Source: Candidatus Gastranaerophilales bacterium (GTDB lineage Bacteria > Cyanobacteriota > Vampirovibrionia > Gastranaerophilales > JAQUYY01). From it: DNA of 5,016 bases. The stretch covers positions 1 through 5,016 of the forward strand of contig JAQUYY010000148.1 of the NCBI GenBank assembly GCA_028691575.1, written 5' to 3'. Position 1 is the first letter of the stretch. Each line of letters opens with the position of its first letter. Below, in pieces: positions 1 through 4,536 of the stretch. The position numbers and the translations under genes are program-made. The notes beneath the pieces were generated by a model, which worked only from the letters and a program-made list of their open reading frames with translations, had not been told where the DNA came from and did not search any database.

Positions 1-122
1 GGCCGTATTTCTATGAAAAAGGTTCGATAATATATGATGTTCCATATCCGACAGCTGAAAAAGTCATAAAAGAATATAAAAAACTTCACGAGAAAGTTTA
101 TAAAGAGCCTATTTTTCAATAA
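1..122 (+). CDS. C-terminal tail of an unidentified protein (5' end outside window)
   Basis: An open frame enters from the left edge (first whole codon at base 3) and ends at TAA 120-122, giving 39 visible residues that begin PYFYEKGSIIYDVPYPTAEK and end KEPIFQ. The tail has a short aromatic, strand-like part followed by a lysine-rich helix (about residues 17-35), a normal look for the end of a soluble enzyme. The other two plus-strand frames are closed early by stops, and the next gene is on the opposite strand, which supports this frame. Its last 14 bases overlap the 3' end of the convergent glycosyltransferase gene. Too little is visible to name a family; a link to the nearby surface-polysaccharide genes is possible but only positional. 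Confidence 0.55.
   Translation, partial: PYFYEKGSIIYDVPYPTAEKVIKEYKKLHEKVYKEPIFQ
75..99 (-). terminator. Possible weak intrinsic terminator of the ldpA-glycosyltransferase transcript
   Basis: Read on the minus strand just past the glycosyltransferase stop codon, AAACTT and AAGTTT (plus bases 81-86 and 94-99) can form a 6-bp stem with a 7-base loop. The second arm runs directly into a T-rich stretch (AAGTTTTTTAT). The stem has only one G-C pair, so it is weak. It lies inside the end of the convergent reading frame, as is common where 3' ends overlap. Confidence 0.25.
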
Positions 123-1236
123 GGCTGATAAATCTCTTGTAGGCTTTATCCCAAGAATATTCCAGTGCTGTTTTATAAGCATTTTTTGATAAAGTTTCAA
201 GCTTTTCTCTATCATCAAAAATATTTTTTAAGGCGTTAGCCAAATTCTTTTCAGGTTTGTTTTTCATGTTAAAAATCAATCCATTTTCATTGTTGTGTAT
301 AATTTCAGAAATTCCACACAAATCGCTCACAATTATGGGGCGTTTGTTAGCCATAGCTTCAATTGCAACAAGTCCGAAAGTTTCTAATAGCGACGGCATA
401 ATTACACAATCTACACTGTTATAAAATTCCTGCATTTCATTTTGATAAGGCAAAAATTCAACAACTTTTTTTAGTCCGTAAAATCTGACTAAAAATCTTA
501 CCCAAATATTATTTTTTGCTTTTTGATATATAATTTTTGCTTTAAATTTATATCTTTGATTTTTCAGGATAGAAAATGCTTTTAAGGCTATAAAACCACC
601 TTTTTTACCAAAACTCGGAGCGGATAAGCCTATTTTAATTTCATATTCGCTATTTTTAATTTTATCAAAATCAAATTCATTTATATGAGTTGGAATTTTC
701 ACCCCCGGATAAATTACTGATATTCGAGAATTATTCAAATTAAAATTTTCAATTAAATCTTTTTTCAAAATATTTGATGGCGTAAAAATTTTGTTAAACC
801 CGTTTTTTAACCATTTTTCCTGATATTTTAGATGTTTTCTTTTCTTGATTTTATATAAAAATTTGCTAAAAATATTCCCTGACATTTTTATATAATGTTT
901 TTGCGAATGCCCCTGGAATATACCTATATCAATAGGTGGCACAATATTTTCCGAGATAACATAATCATAATCTTTATTTTTAAGAAGGGATTTATATAAA
1001 TCGTATAAACGTTCGATTTTTTGAGGGTTTTTATAATCTTTAGAATGTCCTAAAATTGTCAATGTATTTATGTTTAACTTAGAGACCTTAGTTCCGGCAT
1101 ATAAAAATTTTGTACAGTACAAATCAACGGTATGACCGTCCTGGATGGCTTTTTTAACAAATTCATAGTACAAACGCTCTCCACCACTATGAAAATTGTC
1201 TTCTCTAAATACGTTTATAATAAATGCCAATTTCAT
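109..1236 (-). CDS. GT4-family (GT-B fold) glycosyltransferase, WaaG-like
   Basis: The 375-residue product is full length for a GT4 family enzyme, which transfers a sugar from a nucleotide-sugar donor, here probably to an LPS core or other surface glycan at the cytoplasmic face of the inner membrane. The N-terminal half is an acceptor-side Rossmann-like domain starting MKLAFIINVF with a GGER loop at 18-21. The C-terminal half carries the donor-binding signature PSLLETFGLVAIEAMA at 281-296, whose E285 and E293 form the family's E-x7-E motif, followed by PIIVSDLCGISEII. FGKKGG at 209-214 lies at the domain junction where the phosphate-contacting Lys is usually found. There is no signal peptide or membrane helix. 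The ATG at 1236 has an AGGA about 12 bases upstream, a slightly long spacing. The gene follows the ldpA-like gene by 57 bases on the same strand and is probably co-transcribed with it. Family assignment is firm; sugar and acceptor are unknown. Confidence 0.9.
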   Translation of the reverse strand: MKLAFIINVFREDNFHSGGERLYYEFVKKAIQDGHTVDLYCTKFLYAGTKVSKLNINTLTILGHSKDYKNPQKIERLYDLYKSLLKNKDYDYVISENIVPPIDIGIFQGHSQKHYIKMSGNIFSKFLYKIKKRKHLKYQEKWLKNGFNKIFTPSNILKKDLIENFNLNNSRISVIYPGVKIPTHINEFDFDKIKNSEYEIKIGLSAPSFGKKGGFIALKAFSILKNQRYKFKAKIIYQKAKNNIWVRFLVRFYGLKKVVEFLPYQNEMQEFYNSVDCVIMPSLLETFGLVAIEAMANKRPIIVSDLCGISEIIHNNENGLIFNMKNKPEKNLANALKNIFDDREKLETLSKNAYKTALEYSWDKAYKRFISLIEK

Positions 1237-1293
1237 CTATGCCGGTATTCCTAACAGTATTCAATTAATAACATATCGCATAATTTAATTATA

Positions 1294-2232
1294 TCAAAGA
1301 TATTTTTTTGTGGTTAAAATTAACTTTTCGGCTTTTTTTACGGCTTTTTCCTGAACGGATGAATTTTGCCAAAAATCTTTTTTATCGATAAATTTTCGTA
1401 TTAAATTTCTTGCAAAACTTCCATAAGCAATTCCGTTGACTTTTATTTCATATTTATTTAATAATTTAGGGGTTTTAGCGTTTGTACCGCCAGAACAGAT
1501 GATATATGCAGGTAATTTTTTTTCAGATAACAACTGAGAAAGAGCAATTGTTTGCAATGTGCTTTTGGCACTTGTATCTCCTGTATTTATTGATTTTCCG
1601 TCAGCTTGAATCATTACTTTTCTGTTTTTTGTAATTTTCAATAAATCATCGATTTTACTTAAAAGCATGAAATTTTTTGAACTTACATTTATACTCATCA
1701 TTCCGTCAAAATTGTTTTGCAAAAAAGACCACATTTGACAAATCGTTTCATAATCAGCTATTCCGGGATGAAGCTCAATACAGTCAGGTTTATATTTAAT
1801 TATATTTTCTAAATCCATGAAATTTTGCTCTTCAAAAGAAATGGCATTTTTTTTGCAAACTTTTGAACATGCCCGGCATCCGACACAGTTATTTTTTATT
1901 AAAATTTGTTTTTTTCCATTATAAAGAGCATTTTGAGGGCATGCTTCTATACATTTTTTGCAAAGTACACATTTTTCATTATTTATAACGGCTTTTTTTA
2001 TGTGTTTATCTTCTTTTAAGCCTATACTTACTGTTGTTAAAGCATTGTTTTTTACCATTAACAGTGCTTCTTTTGCTTTATTTATAACATTTTCGTTCGC
2101 TGAAACATCAAAAATATCTGCTCCTGCTTTGGCATAAACATAAATTATTTTTTTTACTTCTTCAAAGTCCGTATTTCCTGCTCCGCAAACTATTTTTATA
2201 CAATTTTTTTTGTTCAAAATGTCTTTAAGCAT
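1294..2232 (-). CDS. ldpA: LdpA-like iron-sulfur protein (two 4Fe-4S centres plus LdpA C-terminal domain)
   Basis: The 312-residue product matches the overall pattern of cyanobacterial LdpA (light-dependent period A), a redox-sensing Fe-S protein linked to circadian input in Synechococcus. The N-terminus has KIVCGAGN (13-20) and AGADIFDVSAN (36-46), close to the LdpA opening. A ferredoxin segment follows with two full C-x2-C-x2-C-x3-C motifs: C88/C91/C94/C98 and C116/C119/C122/C126, predicted to hold two [4Fe-4S] clusters. The C-terminal domain has QADGKSINTGD (209-219), CSGGTNAKT (246-254) and VNGIAYGSFAR (265-275), all typical of the LdpA C-terminal region. No signal peptide is seen, so it should be cytoplasmic. 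The ATG at 2232 has AAAGGA 11 bases upstream. It probably leads an operon with the glycosyltransferase downstream. Family match is from memory of the motif layout. Biochemical role here is unknown, and a clock role should not be assumed without kai genes. Confidence 0.8.
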   Translation of the reverse strand: MLKDILNKKNCIKIVCGAGNTDFEEVKKIIYVYAKAGADIFDVSANENVINKAKEALLMVKNNALTTVSIGLKEDKHIKKAVINNEKCVLCKKCIEACPQNALYNGKKQILIKNNCVGCRACSKVCKKNAISFEEQNFMDLENIIKYKPDCIELHPGIADYETICQMWSFLQNNFDGMMSINVSSKNFMLLSKIDDLLKITKNRKVMIQADGKSINTGDTSAKSTLQTIALSQLLSEKKLPAYIICSGGTNAKTPKLLNKYEIKVNGIAYGSFARNLIRKFIDKKDFWQNSSVQEKAVKKAEKLILTTKKYL

Positions 2233-2253
2233 TATTTTAGATATCCTTTTATT

Positions 2254-2280
2254 TTGTTTATATTATTATTTTAATATAAT
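2254..2280 (+). promoter_or_regulatory. Candidate sigma70-type promoter for the GT2 gene
   Basis: A perfect -10 box TATAAT lies at 2275-2280, 21 bases before the ATG at 2302. The -35 region is poor: TTTTGT at 2252-2257 gives 17-base spacing, TTGTTT at 2254-2259 gives 15. Transcription would start near 2287, leaving a leader of about 15 bases. The 69-base gap to the divergent ldpA-like gene must also hold that gene's promoter, so the two overlap. AT-richness makes chance matches likely, so only the -10 is reasonably supported. Confidence 0.4.
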
Positions 2281-2301
2281 AGTGTAGAAGTTTGAAAAAA
2301 G

Positions 2302-3072
2302 ATGTCTATTTCAGTAATAATTCATACATATAATTCAGAAAAATATTTAAATGAATGTCTGGAATCTGTTAAATCTGCAGATGAAATAATAATATGTGAT
2401 ATGCACAGCAGTGATAAAACTATTGAAATTGCAAAAAATCATGGCTGCAAAATTATATATCATGAAAATGTTGGATTTGCTGACCCGGCAAGGAATTTTG
2501 CGATTAGCCATGCTACATCTGATTGGGTTTTTGTTGTTGATTCTGATGAAATTATTCCAGAAGAGCTGTGGAAATATTTAAGAGAATATATAACACAGGA
2601 AGATCCTGCCGAAGGCGTTTTTATACCGAGAAAGAATATTTTATCGGGTAAAATTTTATGGTCTTGGTATCCTAATCGAATTCAGCGTTTTTGGAAAAAA
2701 GGCTGTGTATATTGGCATCCAAAAGTGCATGAGGTGCCGGATACCAAGGGAAGAGTGCATTATATAGACTCTAAAAAACATGAACTTGCAATGATTCACT
2801 ATAATTATGATAATATCGAAAGTTTTATAGCCAGAACAAATAAATACACCTCTTTAGAAGTTAAAAAAATGCTGGAGAGAGGTATTAAATTTTCTTTGCT
2901 GCGGTTAATATTCAGACCTTTTGGCGAGTTTATAAAAAAATATTTCTTGAAAAAAGGCTATCAAGATGGAATGCATGGTTTTATTTATTCGATATTTACA
3001 GCTATTTATAAATTTATTGCAATTGCAAAATTATGGGAATATGAATATCAGCAAAAAAATAAAAAAGTATAG
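2302..3072 (+). CDS. GT2-family glycosyltransferase, LPS-core WaaE/KdtX-like
   Basis: The 256-residue product is a GT-A fold inverting glycosyltransferase of family 2, at the usual length for the WaaE/KdtX-like group that adds glucose to the LPS inner core. It opens with the family's first strand, SISVIIHTYNSEKYLNECLES (2-22). It then shows ICDMHSSDKT (31-40), where nucleotide-sugar contacts are expected, and the metal-binding D-x-D at D80-S-D82 in VVDSDE. The middle holds SWYPNRIQRFW (121-131) and WHPKVHE (138-144), features of the LPS-core subgroup. The C-terminus, with RPFGEF (205-210) and KGYQDGMHGF (218-227), is an amphipathic helical part that in relatives lies on the membrane. Start ATG 2302 has only a weak AGAAG 11 bases upstream. 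The gene stands alone on the plus strand and stops 5 bases before the convergent engB. Fold and family are firm; the exact sugar is inferred. Confidence 0.9.
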   Translation: MSISVIIHTYNSEKYLNECLESVKSADEIIICDMHSSDKTIEIAKNHGCKIIYHENVGFADPARNFAISHATSDWVFVVDSDEIIPEELWKYLREYITQEDPAEGVFIPRKNILSGKILWSWYPNRIQRFWKKGCVYWHPKVHEVPDTKGRVHYIDSKKHELAMIHYNYDNIESFIARTNKYTSLEVKKMLERGIKFSLLRLIFRPFGEFIKKYFLKKGYQDGMHGFIYSIFTAIYKFIAIAKLWEYEYQQKNKKV

Positions 3073-3077
3073 TTGAA

Positions 3078-3653
3078 TTATTCTTTTACAATTGAATTTA
3101 AAATTGTATGAATTTCTTTTGTTCCTTCTTGGTTTTTGGCAGAAAAAGCTATAACATCAGCATTTAGAGCTTTTTTAATAGAATTAACCTGCTTAACTTT
3201 TTGATTTTTTGTTAATGTATCAGTTTTTGTAGCGATTGTTATTATTTTAATTTTGTTATGTTCAAGCCATTCTCTCATTTGCAAATCATTATTCTGAACG
3301 TCATGCCTTGAATCTATTAATTGGATAATGCAATTTAGCGAATCTCTATTTAAAAGATATTCTTCTAAAATTTTGCGCCACCTGTTTTGTTCGGATTGAG
3401 ATACTTTTGCATAACCATAACCTGGCAAATCTGCAATAATTAATTTGTCATTGATATTATATAAATTTATCAATCTTGTTTTCCCTGGAGTATTGCTTGT
3501 TTTTGCCAGTTTTTTTCTGTTGCATATTGCATTAATGAAGGAAGATTTGCCAACGTTAGAACGTCCAATCATGGCAATTTCCGGCAGATTAAAATCGGGA
3601 CAATTCTTCAGACAATCTGCACTCTTTATAAATTCAGCTTTGTATATTTTCAT
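3078..3653 (-). CDS. engB: Ribosome biogenesis GTPase EngB (YsxC/YihA)
   Basis: The 191-residue product is full length for EngB, a P-loop GTPase needed for assembly of the large ribosomal subunit. All G motifs are visible: G1 GRSNVGKS (30-37), G2 around T55 in NTPGKT, G3 DLPGYG (75-80), G4 TKTD (142-145) and G5 SAK (171-173). RWRKILEEYL (91-100) and QLIDSRHD (111-118) are further family signatures. The N-terminus MKIYKAEFIKSA is the family's usual beginning, which fixes the ATG at 3653. The nearest Shine-Dalgarno, GAGG at 3660-3657, is only 3 bases from the start codon. The upstream small gene overlaps this start by 20 bases, so translation is probably coupled to it. The 3' end faces the GT2 gene with 5 bases between. 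Identification is secure. Confidence 0.97.
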   Translation of the reverse strand: MKIYKAEFIKSADCLKNCPDFNLPEIAMIGRSNVGKSSFINAICNRKKLAKTSNTPGKTRLINLYNINDKLIIADLPGYGYAKVSQSEQNRWRKILEEYLLNRDSLNCIIQLIDSRHDVQNNDLQMREWLEHNKIKIITIATKTDTLTKNQKVKQVNSIKKALNADVIAFSAKNQEGTKEIHTILNSIVKE

Positions 3654-3891
3654 TTTCCTCTAATCTTTGTTTTTTGTACCAAACATTTGTCATAAGGCTA
3701 TACATTTTGGGCTTATTTATAATAGAAATATCAATTTGATTATTCTTGTCTATAGTTGCCTTCATGGCATTTTCTTCTTTAAAAAAATTATCTGTTTCTA
3801 TCAGCATAAATCTTACAATAGCTTCCCGTAAAATGCTTATTGCTTCCATATTAAATATTTCAAAAGTTTTTAAAATATTGAATTTCTTCAC
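3634..3891 (-). CDS. Small hypothetical protein upstream of and overlapping engB
   Basis: I do not recognise this family. The proposed GTG start at 3891 gives 85 residues and has a GGGG (3904-3901) 9 bases upstream. The frame can extend to a TTG at 3924, but that start would leave the GGGG inside the coding sequence, so GTG is preferred. A later ATG at 3849 lacks a clear ribosome-binding site. The product has an N-terminal amphipathic helical stretch (MEAISILREAIVRFMLIE), an acidic and charged middle, then a strand-like QIDISII and a charged tail YKKQRLEENENIQS. There is no signal peptide, no membrane helix and no cysteine. Its last 20 bases overlap engB in another frame, the kind of overlap seen with translational coupling, so it may serve partly to set engB expression. 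Gene reality is likely from this arrangement; function is unknown. Confidence 0.6.
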   Translation of the reverse strand: MKKFNILKTFEIFNMEAISILREAIVRFMLIETDNFFKEENAMKATIDKNNQIDISIINKPKMYSLMTNVWYKKQRLEENENIQS

Positions 3892-3951
3892 AACAGTATA
3901 CCCCTGATTTTTGTATTTTAACAAATATCAGGTCAAATTAAAACAGTTTAA

Positions 3952-3980
3952 ATAATAATGTGTTTTACAAAACGTATTAA
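3952..3980 (-). promoter_or_regulatory. Candidate promoter for the small gene-engB operon, with a palindrome in its spacer
   Basis: On the minus strand TTAATA (plus 3975-3980) and TATTAT (plus 3952-3957) are separated by exactly 17 bases. That gives a 4/6 match to -35 and 5/6 to -10. Transcription would start near 3945, about 54 bases before the GTG at 3891. The spacer contains a perfect inverted repeat GTTTTACAAAAC (3962-3973). It sits just after the stop codon of the upstream coiled-coil gene, so engB could have its own promoter rather than depend on readthrough. Confidence 0.3.
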
Positions 3981-3992
3981 TAAGAAATTAGT

Positions 3993-4325
3993 TTAACCAA
4001 AAATAGCGAATTGTTTAGCGTTCTTTTCAAGCTGTTTTTCAACGCTTTCAACTTCGTTAGAAACTGCTTTTAGCTCTGTTTCCAAATTCTTTTGTTTTGA
4101 TTCAAGGAGAGAATCTTGTGCATTTATTATTGCACTTTGTGATTCATATGCTATAACTGCCATTTCTTTGTCTTCTTGCATAAGTTCAGCAATTGATTCA
4201 CCCAATTCTCCTGATGCGATTGCTAAAACTTGTCTTCTGTTGCTTATTTGCATCAATTGAAGTTCTAGCGTTGATTGACGTTTAGTTAACATCAAAAGTC
4301 TCATGTTTAATGCTGCGAAGCCCAT
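3993..4325 (-). CDS. Small all-helical coiled-coil protein, hypothetical
   Basis: The 110-residue product has no signal peptide and no long hydrophobic span, and it contains no Cys, Trp, Pro or His. It begins MGFAALNMRLLMLTKRQSTL, an amphipathic helix. A Gly-containing break (SGELGES, 38-44) and a second helix follow, then a clear heptad run with hydrophobic residues at 81, 85, 88, 92, 95 and 99 (L, L, V, V, V, L), which predicts a coiled coil. It ends FAIFG. The ATG at 4325 has a strong AGAGAGG 7 bases upstream. Its coding sequence looks less AT-rich than its neighbours (a sampled 60-base row is about 35% GC against about 23% in engB). Strong ribosome-binding site and composition suggest good expression. 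Shape allows a filament, scaffold or secretion-substrate role, but nothing in the sequence decides this. It could be first in a unit with the small gene and engB, 101 bases downstream. Confidence 0.75.
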   Translation of the reverse strand: MGFAALNMRLLMLTKRQSTLELQLMQISNRRQVLAIASGELGESIAELMQEDKEMAVIAYESQSAIINAQDSLLESKQKNLETELKAVSNEVESVEKQLEKNAKQFAIFG

Positions 4326-4332
4326 TTTATCG

Positions 4333-4397
4333 CCTCTCTTTCTCTCTTGGTAGTTGCTCTCTTTTTAGGGTTTGGATATATGTATTTTTGCTCTCTT
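4333..4397 (-). repeat. Four copies of AAGAGAG in the 5' leader of the coiled-coil gene
   Basis: CTCTCTT occurs on the plus strand at 4334-4340, 4342-4348, 4357-4363 and 4391-4397, so the minus-strand leader carries AAGAGAG four times. The last two copies extend to a shared 9-mer TTGCTCTCT (4354-4362 and 4388-4396), exactly 34 bases apart. The copy nearest the gene merges with its Shine-Dalgarno AGAGAGG. The other copies resemble ribosome-binding sites without a usable start codon behind them. Confidence 0.55.
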
Positions 4398-4432
4398 GTA
4401 TATATAAAAACGATATACCATGTATAATTGCT

Positions 4433-4477
4433 AAATTGACAGTAATTTTGTTAAGAATTATTAACAATTGTCAATTT
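4433..4477. promoter_or_regulatory. Nested inverted repeats, possible operator in the divergent intergenic region
   Basis: AAATTGACA (4433-4441) and TGTCAATTT (4469-4477) are perfect 9-base inverted arms 27 bases apart. Between them lies a second pair, TTGTTAA (4448-4454) and TTAACAA (4461-4467), with a 6-base centre. The two pairs do not share one axis. The right outer arm covers the -35 box of the best candidate promoter of the downstream secreted-protein gene, so a protein bound here could control it. It is poorly placed as a terminator because no plus-strand gene lies just upstream. Confidence 0.4.
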
Positions 4478-4496
4478 TATGTTTTGGAAGTACAAT
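4468..4496 (+). promoter_or_regulatory. Candidate sigma70-type promoter for the secreted-protein gene
   Basis: TTGTCA (4468-4473) and TACAAT (4491-4496) are each a 5/6 consensus match and are 17 bases apart, the optimal spacing. The start point would be near 4503, giving a leader of about 34 bases. A second candidate lies just upstream: TTGACA (4436-4441, perfect) with TATTAA (4459-4464), also 17 bases apart. Both use arms of the inverted repeat, so the region could hold tandem promoters. Confidence 0.45.
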
Positions 4497-4536
4497 AAAA
4501 TTATGAGGAATTTACTAATAAAATGGGGTAATTGAT

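Noticed and set aside
1288..1316. TATAAT on the minus strand before the GT4 gene as an independent promoter
   Set aside because: No acceptable -35 box is present at 16-18 bases, and TATAAT arises often by chance in such AT-rich sequence; co-transcription with ldpA is the simpler reading.
2396..2581. Open frame of 61 codons on the plus strand inside the GT2 gene
   Set aside because: It lies wholly within a well-supported glycosyltransferase in another frame and has no ribosome-binding site or recognisable protein character.
3087..3108. TACAATT/AATTGTA hairpin as a bidirectional terminator between the GT2 gene and engB
   Set aside because: The 7-bp stem has only one G-C pair and an 8-base loop, no T tract follows directly on either strand, and it lies inside the engB coding end.
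3445..3663. Open frame of 72 codons on the plus strand opposite the start of engB
   Set aside because: It is antisense to the conserved G1-G3 part of engB. Its hydrophobic product is a by-product of the complementary strand.
4399..4428. TATATA and TATAAT boxes in the divergent region as further promoters for either gene
   Set aside because: No matching -35 element at a usable distance on either strand; a better-spaced pair exists at 4468-4496.
4310..4498. Open frame of 62 codons on the plus strand across the divergent intergenic region
   Set aside because: It starts inside the coiled-coil gene on the opposite strand, crosses the repeat leader and the promoter boxes, lacks a ribosome-binding site and has unlikely composition.
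4503..4535. Ten-codon frame MRNLLIKWGN ending one base before the secreted-protein ATG, as a leader peptide
   Set aside because: Its ATG coincides with the predicted transcription start, it has no ribosome-binding site, and so short a frame is expected by chance.
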